5,580 bases of DNA from an uncultured Aquincola sp. Its GTDB lineage: Bacteria; Pseudomonadota; Gammaproteobacteria; Burkholderiales; Burkholderiaceae. Of the stretch, positions 1 to 5,580 are shown in pieces (position 1 is the stretch's first letter; each line of letters starts with the position of its first letter). The notes below the pieces were generated by a model. The model saw only the letters and a program-made list of their open reading frames with translations, was not told the origin of the DNA and searched no databases. Made by a program: the position numbers and the translations under genes. The stretch is taken from contig CAKZXL010000602.1 of the NCBI GenBank assembly GCA_937883885.1, positions 1-5,580 of the forward strand, in the 5' to 3' direction.

Positions 1-1641
1 ACCGGCCTGGGCCACCCGCGGGTGCTGGCCGTGGCGCCGGACGGCACGGTGTACGCCAGCCGCCGCGAAGAAGGCGACGTGGTGATGCTAAAAGACGCCG
101 ACGGCGACGGCCGTGCCGACGGCACGCCGCAGGTGGTGCTCAACCGCTCTCAGGCCCATGGCCTGGCGGTGCACGGCGGCAAGCTTTACCTGGTCACGGT
201 CAAGGAGCTGTTCGTGGCCGACCTGCAGCCCGATGGCCGGCCCGGCCCGCTGCAGATGCTGGCAGGCGACCTGCCCGATGCCGGCCAGCATGCCAACCGC
301 ACCATCGCCTTCGGGCCTGACGGCATGCTCTACATCAGCGTCGGCTCCACCTGCAATGCCTGCAACGAGAGCAACGCCGAGAACGCCACGCTGCTGCGCA
401 TGAGCCCTGACGGCAAGAGCCGCACCATCCTGGCCAGCGGCCTGCGCAACACCATCGGCTTTGACTGGCACCCGGCCACCGGCCAGCTGTGGGGCATGGA
501 CCACGGCATCGACTACCTGGGCGACGAGGTGCAGCCCGAAGAGCTGAACCTGATCGAGCACGGCCGCCAGTACGGCTGGCCGCACATCTGGGGCAGCGGC
601 GGCGAGAACCCGCAAAGCACGCCGGTGGGCGGCATCAGCAAGGCGCAATGGAAGGCCATGAGCGAGCCGATGCGCCTGGGCTACACCGCGCATGCGGCGC
701 CGATGCAGATGCTGTTCTACACCGGCAGCGCTTTTCCGGCCGAGTACCGGCAAGACGCCTTCGTGGCCATGCGCGGCTCCTGGAACCGCAAGCCCGCCTC
801 GGGCTACGAGATCGTGCGCATCCGCTTTGCGCAGGGGCAGCCGCAGCGCATCGAGCCCTTCGTCAGCGGCTTTGTCGATGAACGCGACGGCACCCACTTC
901 GCGCGGCCGGTGGGCCTGGCGATGGCCCGCGATGGATCGCTGCTGATGACCGACGACGGCAATGGCGTGATCTACCGCATCGCTTACACCGGCAGCGGTG
1001 CAGCAGCGGCCCACGCAGGCGGCAGCATGGCCACCGGCAACACCAGCAGCGCCCCGGCGCAGGCCATGCAGGCCCAGGCGAACCAGGGCAACGGCGTGCC
1101 GCTGGCGCTGGCGAGGCCTGCAGCCCAGCCGATGGCCAGTGCAGCAGGCGGCGGGCGCATCACCGTCACCTCCGGCAGCTTTGCACCGGGGGCGGACATG
1201 CCGCTGCGCCACAGCGAATACGCCGATGGTGTGTCGCCCTCGCTGATGTGGACCGCGGTGCCCGGCGCCCGCTCGTACCTGGTGATCGCCGAAGACCCCG
1301 ACGCCCGGCCGGTGAAGCCTTTCGTGCACTGGCTGGCCTGGAACATCCCGGCCAGCGTGACCCACTTGCCCGAAGGCCTTCAGGAGCAACCCAGGCTGCA
1401 ACAGCCCGAGGGGCTGATGCAAGGCCGCACCACCCGCGGCAACATCGGGTACTACGGCCCCCGCCCGCCGGTGGGCGATGCGCCGCATGCCTACCACTTC
1501 CAGGTGCTGGCGCTGGACACGCTGCTCGACCTGCCCCCGGGCAGCGACCGCGACACGGTGCTGGCGGCTGCCCGAGGCCATGTGCTGGCGCGGGGCGAAC
1601 TGGTGGGCCGCTATGCCCAGACGCAAGCACCACTGAAGTGA
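1..1641 (+). CDS. PQQ-dependent sugar/sorbosone dehydrogenase fused to YbhB/YbcL-type PEBP domain (5' partial)
   Basis: The reading frame is open from base 1, so the true start and any signal peptide lie upstream; 546 residues are visible. The first part (to about base 993) looks like the soluble glucose/sorbosone dehydrogenase beta-propeller family, which uses PQQ to oxidise sugars or related aldehydes, usually in the periplasm. Its marks are FGPDGMLYISVGS (about 310-348), a CNAC cysteine pair (352-363), GLRNTIGF (439-462), GRQYGWP (562-582), and GSWNR followed by GYEIVRI (775-822). The CNAC pair lacks a following His, so it is not a haem c site. A low-complexity linker (about 994-1155) leads to a PEBP domain (about 1156-1626) with DPDARP, FVHWLAWNIP, GYYGPRPP and HAYHFQVLALD, the conserved ligand-pocket blocks of the YbhB/YbcL family. 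The frame is unbroken across the junction. Domain assignments are strong; the substrate is unknown and the role of the PEBP half is not inferable. Confidence 0.88.
   Translation, partial: TGLGHPRVLAVAPDGTVYASRREEGDVVMLKDADGDGRADGTPQVVLNRSQAHGLAVHGGKLYLVTVKELFVADLQPDGRPGPLQMLAGDLPDAGQHANRTIAFGPDGMLYISVGSTCNACNESNAENATLLRMSPDGKSRTILASGLRNTIGFDWHPATGQLWGMDHGIDYLGDEVQPEELNLIEHGRQYGWPHIWGSGGENPQSTPVGGISKAQWKAMSEPMRLGYTAHAAPMQMLFYTGSAFPAEYRQDAFVAMRGSWNRKPASGYEIVRIRFAQGQPQRIEPFVSGFVDERDGTHFARPVGLAMARDGSLLMTDDGNGVIYRIAYTGSGAAAAHAGGSMATGNTSSAPAQAMQAQANQGNGVPLALARPAAQPMASAAGGGRITVTSGSFAPGADMPLRHSEYADGVSPSLMWTAVPGARSYLVIAEDPDARPVKPFVHWLAWNIPASVTHLPEGLQEQPRLQQPEGLMQGRTTRGNIGYYGPRPPVGDAPHAYHFQVLALDTLLDLPPGSDRDTVLAAARGHVLARGELVGRYAQTQAPLK
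994..1155 (+). other. Low-complexity interdomain linker in the dehydrogenase-PEBP fusion
   Basis: About 54 codons are dominated by Ala, Gly, Gln, Ser, Pro and Met, with almost no charged or aromatic residues. They lie between the last propeller strand (ending near GNGVIYRIAYT) and the first PEBP strand (starting near RITVTSGSF). The composition fits a flexible, disordered, exported linker. The boundaries are estimates by eye. Confidence 0.7.
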
Positions 1642-1648
1642 GCGCGGC

Positions 1649-1665
1649 GGGGTGCGGAACACCCC
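1649..1665 (+). other. Short GC hairpin between the fusion gene and glf; possible weak terminator
   Basis: GGGGTG (1649-1654) and CACCCC (1660-1665) pair perfectly over 6 bp around a CGGAA loop, starting 7 bases after the stop codon of the upstream gene. Only two T residues follow before GCCC, so there is no U-tract and it does not meet the usual picture of an intrinsic terminator. It may slow or partly stop transcription, protect a 3' end, or be chance in such GC-rich DNA. Confidence 0.3.
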
Positions 1666-1690
1666 TTGCCCACCCTGACGTACACAACGC

Positions 1691-1695
1691 AGGAG
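1691..1695 (+). promoter_or_regulatory. Ribosome binding site that sets the glf start
   Basis: AGGAG lies 6 bases before the ATG at 1702. The frame is also open back to a TTG at 1666, but this Shine-Dalgarno would then sit inside the coding region and nothing comparable precedes the TTG. The ATG at 1702 is therefore preferred. Confidence 0.8.
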
Positions 1696-1701
1696 CCAGG
1701 G

Positions 1702-2910
1702 ATGGACAAAGCCAGCCAGCAGATCGAACTCACCGCCGCGCAGGCCCAGACCTGCGGCGAGGGCTTCGACTACCTCATCGTCGGCGCCGGCTTCGCGGGC
1801 AGCGTGCTGGCCGAACGGCTGGCCAACGAGCTGGGCGCGCGCGTGCTCATCGTCGACAAGCGCCCGCACATCGGCGGCAATGCCTACGACTGCTACGACG
1901 ACGCGGGCGTGCTGATCCACCCCTACGGCCCGCACATCTTCCACACCAATTCGGCCGACATCTTCGACTACCTGTCCCGCTTCACCGAATGGCGGCCCTA
2001 CCAGCATCGCGTGCTGGCCTGCGTCGATGGGCAGCAGCTGCCCATCCCCATCAACCTGGACACGGTGAACCGGCTGTATGGCATGAACCTCACCTCGTTC
2101 GAGATGAAGGAGTGGCTGCAGACCGTGGTGGAGCCTTGCGACGAGGTCAAGACCTCGGAAGACGTGGTGGTGAGCACGCTGGGCCGCGACCTGTACAACA
2201 AGTTCTTCCGCGGCTACACGCGCAAGCAGTGGGGCCTGGACCCTTCGGAGCTGGACGCCAGCGTGACGGCGCGCGTGCCGCTGCGCACCAACCGCGACGA
2301 CCGCTACTTCGCCGACACCTTCCAGGCCATGCCGCGCCACGGCTACACCCGCATGTTCCAGAACATGCTGGCCCACCCGCGCATCAAGGTGATGCTGAAC
2401 ACCGACTACCGCGAGGTGGTGCACCTGGTGCCATGGAAGCACATGGTCTACACCGGGCCCATCGATGCCTTCTTCAACCACCGCCACGGCAAGCTGCCCT
2501 ACCGCAGCCTGCGCTTCGAGCATGTGACCCTGCCGCAGGCGCAGTTCCAGCCGGTGGGCACGGTGAACCACCCCAACGAGTACGGCTACACCCGCGTCAG
2601 CGAGTTCAAGCACATCACCGGTCAGCAGCACCACTGCACCTCGGTGGTGTACGAATACCCCTGCGCCGAAGGCGACCCCTACTACCCGGTGCCACGCGAA
2701 GAAAACGCCGCGCTGTACCGCCGCTACCAGGCCGAGGCCGATGCGCTGGACAACGTCACCTTCGTCGGCCGGCTGGCCACCTACCGTTACTACAACATGG
2801 ACCAGGTGGTGGGCCAGTCGCTGGCGGCGTTCAAGCGCCTGAGGGTCCGCCATGAAGCGGTGCCGCAGGGCGCCGCGCCCCAAACTGTGATGGAGCCGGT
2901 AGCGCCATGA
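1702..2910 (+). CDS. glf: UDP-galactopyranose mutase
   Basis: This 402-residue cytoplasmic flavoenzyme interconverts UDP-galactopyranose and UDP-galactofuranose, the donor for galactofuranose in surface polysaccharides. Residues 28-33 (GAGFAG) form the FAD dinucleotide-binding loop, with Asp52 at the end of the second strand. RPHIGGNAYD (54-63) and YGPHIFHTN (75-83) are hallmark UGM blocks. GYTRKQWG (171-178) is the conserved substrate-loop region. Arg195 and Arg298 (in YTRVSEFKH) appear to match the two arginines that bind the substrate diphosphate in characterised bacterial enzymes, by my alignment from memory. YTGPIDAFF (250-258) and GRLATYRYYNMDQV (356-369) complete the family pattern. 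Compared with the Escherichia coli enzyme there are about 20 extra residues before the FAD motif and a short tail after it, so it is slightly long but intact. The stop overlaps the next start by 4 bases. No glycosyltransferase or other polysaccharide gene is visible nearby. The family call is very secure. Confidence 0.96.
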   Translation: MDKASQQIELTAAQAQTCGEGFDYLIVGAGFAGSVLAERLANELGARVLIVDKRPHIGGNAYDCYDDAGVLIHPYGPHIFHTNSADIFDYLSRFTEWRPYQHRVLACVDGQQLPIPINLDTVNRLYGMNLTSFEMKEWLQTVVEPCDEVKTSEDVVVSTLGRDLYNKFFRGYTRKQWGLDPSELDASVTARVPLRTNRDDRYFADTFQAMPRHGYTRMFQNMLAHPRIKVMLNTDYREVVHLVPWKHMVYTGPIDAFFNHRHGKLPYRSLRFEHVTLPQAQFQPVGTVNHPNEYGYTRVSEFKHITGQQHHCTSVVYEYPCAEGDPYYPVPREENAALYRRYQAEADALDNVTFVGRLATYRYYNMDQVVGQSLAAFKRLRVRHEAVPQGAAPQTVMEPVAP

Positions 2911-3446
2911 CCCACATCATGCTGATCCGCCATGCCGAGAAGCCGGACGACGAGGCCGACCGCAACCTCAGCCCACGCGGCTGGCAGCGTGCGGGTGCGC
3001 TGGTGCGCTTCTTCGCGCCCATCGACGCGGGCGCGGTGCGCCGGCACATCGAGCAGCCGGGCCATGTATTCGCAGCGGCGCCCAACGAAGAGCACCCCAG
3101 CCCGCGCCCGCGGCTGACCGTGGAGCCCTTGGCCGAAGAACTGGGCCTTCAGGTGGACGAGCGCTTCAGCACCAGCGAACCGGTGGCCCACATGGCCCAG
3201 GTGCTGCGGCTGCTGTCGGGCCCGGTGGTGGTGAGCTGGCGGCATGAGCAATTGCCCGCGCTGGCCAATGCGCTGCTGGGCCGCGAAGAAGCGCCGCTGC
3301 GCTGGCCCGACCACCGCTACGACCTGGTGTGGGTGATCCATGCCACCAGCAGCGGCTGGTCGTTCACCCAGGTGCCGCAGCGGCTGCTGCCGGGCGATGC
3401 CACGCAGGGCATCGCGCGCCGGCTGCGCGCCGCAGCCGCCAGCTGA
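2907..3446 (+). CDS. Histidine phosphatase family protein, substrate unknown
   Basis: This 179-residue protein belongs to the histidine phosphatase (phosphoglycerate mutase-like) superfamily, which transfers phosphate through a phosphohistidine. The N-terminal LIRHAEKP supplies Arg8 and the predicted nucleophile His9. LSPRGWQRA (21-29) matches the usual 'Lt.rG..qA' segment. PRPRLTVEPLAEELGL (66-81) stands where the second catalytic arginine normally lies, so Arg67 or Arg69 is the candidate. The second histidine is probably His113 in VVVSWRHEQLPAL, a W-x-H context that replaces the GH of SixA and phosphoglycerate mutase. YDLVWVIHA (138-146) follows. There is no signal peptide or membrane segment, so it should be cytoplasmic. 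The ATG overlaps the glf stop as ATGA, with a modest TGGAG at 2891-2895, which suggests translational coupling to glf. It could act on a small phosphometabolite or on a phosphoprotein; the sequence does not decide. The superfamily call is good, the function open. Confidence 0.85.
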   Translation: MTHIMLIRHAEKPDDEADRNLSPRGWQRAGALVRFFAPIDAGAVRRHIEQPGHVFAAAPNEEHPSPRPRLTVEPLAEELGLQVDERFSTSEPVAHMAQVLRLLSGPVVVSWRHEQLPALANALLGREEAPLRWPDHRYDLVWVIHATSSGWSFTQVPQRLLPGDATQGIARRLRAAAAS

Positions 3447-3457
3447 CAGCCCCTGAG

Positions 3458-3463
3458 AAGGAA
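3458..3463 (+). promoter_or_regulatory. Ribosome binding site that sets the cydA start
   Basis: AAGGAA ends 6 bases before the ATG at 3470. The frame is open further upstream, but that part lies within the phosphatase gene in another frame and does not resemble CydA. Homology begins at the ATG with MTALLLARIQFG, the usual CydA N-terminus. The 23-base gap (3447-3469) has no room for a terminator plus promoter. Confidence 0.85.
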
Positions 3464-3469
3464 GCGCCC

Positions 3470-4921
3470 ATGACCGCGCTGCTGCTGGCCCGCATCCAGT
3501 TCGGCTTCACCATCTCGTTCCACATCGTCTTTCCGGCGCTGACCATCGGCCTGGCCAGCTACCTGGCGGTGCTGGAAGCGCTGTGGCTGCGCACCGGCCG
3601 CCGGGTGTACCTGGACCTGTACCAGTTCTGGCTCAAGGTGTTTGCGGTGGCCTTCGGCATGGGCGTGGTGTCGGGGCTGGTGATGGCCTATCAGTTCGGC
3701 ACCAACTGGAGCGCCTTCTCGCGCTTTGCGGGCAGCATCACCGGGCCGCTGCTGGCCTACGAGGTGCTCACCGCCTTCTTCCTGGAGGCGGGCTTCCTGG
3801 GCGTGATGCTGTTCGGTCTCAAGCGCGTGGGGCCGGGCCTGCACTTCACCGCCACGGTGGCGGTGGCGCTGGGCACGCTGCTGTCGGCCACCTGGATCCT
3901 GGCCAGCAACAGCTGGATGCACACGCCGCAGGGCCATGCCGTCGTCGATGGCCGGGTGGTGCCGGTGGATTGGCTCAAGGTCATCTTCAACCCCAGCTTT
4001 CCGTACCGGCTGCTGCACATGGTGGTGGCGGCCTACATCGCCACCGCGTTGTTGGTGGGCGGTGCCGCCGCCTGGCACCTGCTGCGCGGCCGCGAAGACG
4101 GCCGCGTGCGCACCATGTTCTCGATGGCGCTGTGGATGCTGCTGCTGGCCGCGCCGATCCAGGCGGTGATCGGCGACCAGCACGGCCTGAACACGCTGGA
4201 GCACCAGCCCGCCAAGCTGGCCGCGATCGAAGGCCACTGGGAGCGCACGGCCGAAGGCGAAGGCGTGCCGCTGATCCTCTTCGGCTGGCCCGACATGCAG
4301 GCCGAAACCACGCGCTTTGCGGTGGAACTGCCGCGCGTGGGCAGCCTGCTGCTGACCCACAGCTGGAGCGGCCAGATTCCGGCCTTGAAGGACTTTGCAC
4401 CCGAAGACCGGCCCAACGCCACCGTGGTGTTCTGGACCTTCCGGCTGATGGTGGGCCTGGGCCTGCTGACCATTGCGCTGGCCATGTGCGGCCTGCTGCT
4501 GCGCCGGCGCGGCCGGGTGTATGCCACGCGCTGGTTCCTGCGTTTTGCGCTGCTGATGTCGCCGATGGGCCTGGTGGCCATCCTGGCGGGCTGGTTCACC
4601 ACCGAGATCGGCCGCCAGCCCTGGGTGGTGTATGGCCTGATGCGCACGGCCGATGCCGTGTCGCCCCAGCACGGCGTGGCGGAGGTGGGCTTTACCCTGG
4701 TGCTGTTCGTGGGGGTGTACCTGGCGGTGTTCGGCGCCGGCACGGCCTATGGGCTGCGCATCATCGGCAAGGGGCCCGAGGCTGGCGAGCCCGGCATGGC
4801 CGAAGGCGGGCCGGGCCGCGACCGCCATCCGATGCGGCCGCTGTCGGCCGCGCCTGAAGGCGTGGACGAACAGGGCGATGGCGCCGCGCCCGAGGCACCG
4901 GCGGGTGGAGGCGCGCGATGA
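3470..4921 (+). CDS. cydA: Cytochrome bd-type quinol oxidase subunit I, short Q-loop (CIO-like)
   Basis: This 483-residue inner-membrane protein is the haem-bearing subunit that oxidises quinol and reduces O2 to water. About nine membrane helices are visible (roughly 11-38, 53-75, 91-118, 125-146, 178-203, 214-236, 319-345, 356-378, 403-430). Haem ligands expected from Escherichia coli CydA are present: His18 (FHIVFPALTIG), His183 (LLHMV) and Met327 (FRLMVGLG). Glu98 and Glu106 in YEVLTAFFLEAG match the acidic pair near the haem and proton path. In the periplasmic Q-loop (about 237-318), Lys249 and Glu254 (KLAAIEGHWE) match the quinol-site residues, and GRQPW is at 381-385. The loop lacks the long C-terminal insertion of E. 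coli CydA, and the protein is about 40 residues shorter. That places it with the short-loop group that includes Pseudomonas CioA, so cioA is an alternative name. Short-loop architecture does not prove cyanide insensitivity. The tail after residue 432 is hydrophilic and Gly/Pro-rich. The stop overlaps cydB. Confidence 0.96.
   Translation: MTALLLARIQFGFTISFHIVFPALTIGLASYLAVLEALWLRTGRRVYLDLYQFWLKVFAVAFGMGVVSGLVMAYQFGTNWSAFSRFAGSITGPLLAYEVLTAFFLEAGFLGVMLFGLKRVGPGLHFTATVAVALGTLLSATWILASNSWMHTPQGHAVVDGRVVPVDWLKVIFNPSFPYRLLHMVVAAYIATALLVGGAAAWHLLRGREDGRVRTMFSMALWMLLLAAPIQAVIGDQHGLNTLEHQPAKLAAIEGHWERTAEGEGVPLILFGWPDMQAETTRFAVELPRVGSLLLTHSWSGQIPALKDFAPEDRPNATVVFWTFRLMVGLGLLTIALAMCGLLLRRRGRVYATRWFLRFALLMSPMGLVAILAGWFTTEIGRQPWVVYGLMRTADAVSPQHGVAEVGFTLVLFVGVYLAVFGAGTAYGLRIIGKGPEAGEPGMAEGGPGRDRHPMRPLSAAPEGVDEQGDGAAPEAPAGGGAR
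4907..4911 (+). promoter_or_regulatory. Ribosome binding site for cydB, inside the cydA 3' end
   Basis: GGAGG lies 6 bases before the ATG at 4918 and 9 bases before a second in-frame ATG at 4921. Either start would work. The first gives the 4-base ATGA overlap with the cydA stop and the better spacing, so it was chosen; the difference is one methionine. Confidence 0.8.
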
Positions 4922-5580
4922 TGGCCGACCTGGACCTGCCGCTGGTGTGGGCCGGCATCATCCTCTTCGGGGTGATGATGTACGTGGTGATGGATGGCTT
5001 CGACCTGGGCATCGGCATCCTGTTTCCGTTCTTCCACGAGAAGGACGACCGCGACGTGATGATGAACACCGTGGCCCCGGTGTGGGACGGCAACGAGACC
5101 TGGCTGGTGCTGGGCGGGGCCGGGCTGCTGGCGGCCTTTCCGCTGGCCTACGCGGTGATCCTCAGCGCGTTCTACCTGCCCTTGATGCTGATGCTCATCG
5201 GCCTGGTGTTCCGCGGCGTGGCCTTCGAGTTCCGCATGCAGGCGCGGGCCGGCAAGCGCCGGCTGTGGGACCAGGCCTTCATCGGCGGATCGGTGGCGGC
5301 CACCTTCTTCCAGGGCGTCACGCTGGGTGCCTTTCTCGATGGTGTGCCGGTGGTCGATGGCGAGTTTGCCGGCGGCCCGCTGGACTGGGTGTCGCCCTTC
5401 GCGCTGTTCACCGGCCTGGGCCTGATGGTGGCCTATGCGCTGCTGGGCGCCACCTGGCTGGTGATGAAGACCGAAGGCCCCTTGCAGCAACGCATGCGGC
5501 AGATCGGCATCGCCTTGACCTGGGCGCTGCTGGCGGTCATCGCCGCCATCAGCGCGTGGACGCCGCTGGCCCACGAAGCC
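4918..5580 (+). CDS. cydB: Cytochrome bd-type quinol oxidase subunit II (3' partial)
   Basis: The frame is open from the ATG at 4918 to the window end, giving 221 residues of a protein usually about 335-380 long; the rest lies downstream. CydB is the haem-free membrane partner of CydA and is needed for assembly of the oxidase. Hydrophobic segments appear at about 9-36, 61-80, 81-104, 119-140, 160-184 and 196-214. DGFDLGIG (26-33) carries Asp29, and VWDGNETWL (55-63) carries Trp56-Asp57, matching Asp29 and Trp57-Asp58 of Escherichia coli CydB. LVFRGVAFEFR (96-106) contains the conserved arginine block. The WDGNETWLVLGGAG and FRGVAFEFR wording is closer to the CioB group than to E. coli CydB, which agrees with the short-loop CydA. 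The 4-base overlap suggests coupled translation and matched amounts of the two subunits. A small CydX-type subunit may follow outside the window. Confidence 0.95.
   Translation, partial: MMADLDLPLVWAGIILFGVMMYVVMDGFDLGIGILFPFFHEKDDRDVMMNTVAPVWDGNETWLVLGGAGLLAAFPLAYAVILSAFYLPLMLMLIGLVFRGVAFEFRMQARAGKRRLWDQAFIGGSVAATFFQGVTLGAFLDGVPVVDGEFAGGPLDWVSPFALFTGLGLMVAYALLGATWLVMKTEGPLQQRMRQIGIALTWALLAVIAAISAWTPLAHEA

Noticed and set aside
352..363. The CNAC motif in the dehydrogenase as a possible cytochrome c haem site.
   Set aside because: The residue after the second Cys is Asn instead of His. A CxxC pair at this point fits the sorbosone dehydrogenase-like family and more likely forms a disulfide.
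1666..1671. TTGCCC as a possible -35 box for glf.
   Set aside because: No -10-like hexamer occurs at suitable spacing; the sequence 15-20 bases on is GC-rich and part of the ribosome binding site region.
1248..2855. A 535-codon + strand frame overlapping the fusion gene and glf.
   Set aside because: It is an Ala/Arg/Pro-rich shadow frame typical of GC-rich DNA, and it conflicts with two well-supported genes.
88..2883. A 931-codon open frame on the - strand across the dehydrogenase fusion and glf.
   Set aside because: Its codons are exactly in register with the two sense genes, which share a frame. Antisense stops in this register arise only from sense TTA, CTA or TCA codons, which are rare in GC-rich genes; it ends where the sense gene uses CTA at 88-90. 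The product is His/Ala/Val-rich with no recognisable domain, whereas the sense proteins carry clear family motifs.
3329..3469. An upstream extension of the cydA frame.
   Set aside because: It overlaps the end of the phosphatase gene, has no CydA similarity, and is superseded by an ATG at 3470 with a well-spaced ribosome binding site.
3317..4828. A 503-codon open frame on the - strand opposite cydA.
   Set aside because: It has the same register artefact. The translation is dominated by His, Gln, Ala and Arg with no family motifs, while the + strand encodes an unmistakable CydA.
4747..5574. A 275-codon open frame on the - strand opposite cydB and the end of cydA.
   Set aside because: It is in codon register with cydB, is explained by the lack of TTA, CTA and TCA sense codons, and has no recognisable domain.

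Overview
The window is very GC-rich and almost entirely coding, with every supported gene on the + strand. Strong G/C bias at third codon positions, short gaps, two ATGA stop/start overlaps and the protein types together suggest a Gram-negative proteobacterium. A betaproteobacterium of the order Burkholderiales is my best guess; this is an inference from composition and protein style, not a database result.

Layout. Positions 1-1641 hold the 3' part of a gene for a predicted periplasmic PQQ-dependent sugar/sorbosone-type dehydrogenase. It is fused through an Ala/Gly/Gln-rich linker to a C-terminal YbhB/YbcL-type PEBP domain, and its start lies outside the window. A 60-base gap (1642-1701) contains a small GC hairpin and the ribosome binding site of the next gene. 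Positions 1702-2910 encode UDP-galactopyranose mutase (glf). Its stop codon overlaps the start of a 179-residue histidine phosphatase family protein (2907-3446). After 23 bases comes cydA (3470-4921), subunit I of a cytochrome bd-type quinol oxidase with the short Q-loop seen in CIO-type enzymes. Its stop overlaps the start of cydB (4918 to beyond the window end), subunit II.

How the genes relate. cydA and cydB form one membrane complex that oxidises quinol and reduces oxygen to water. The dehydrogenase fusion would act on sugars in the periplasm. Glf makes the UDP-galactofuranose donor for surface glycans in the cytoplasm. The phosphatase substrate is unknown. Spacing suggests that glf, the phosphatase and cydAB may be transcribed together, although they have no obvious shared pathway. 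No RNA gene, mobile element, CRISPR array or integration site was seen, and no stretch over 300 bases lacks a gene. I see no clear evidence of a wholly new system. The points most worth a second look are the dehydrogenase-PEBP fusion and the coupling of an isolated glf to a phosphatase and a terminal oxidase.
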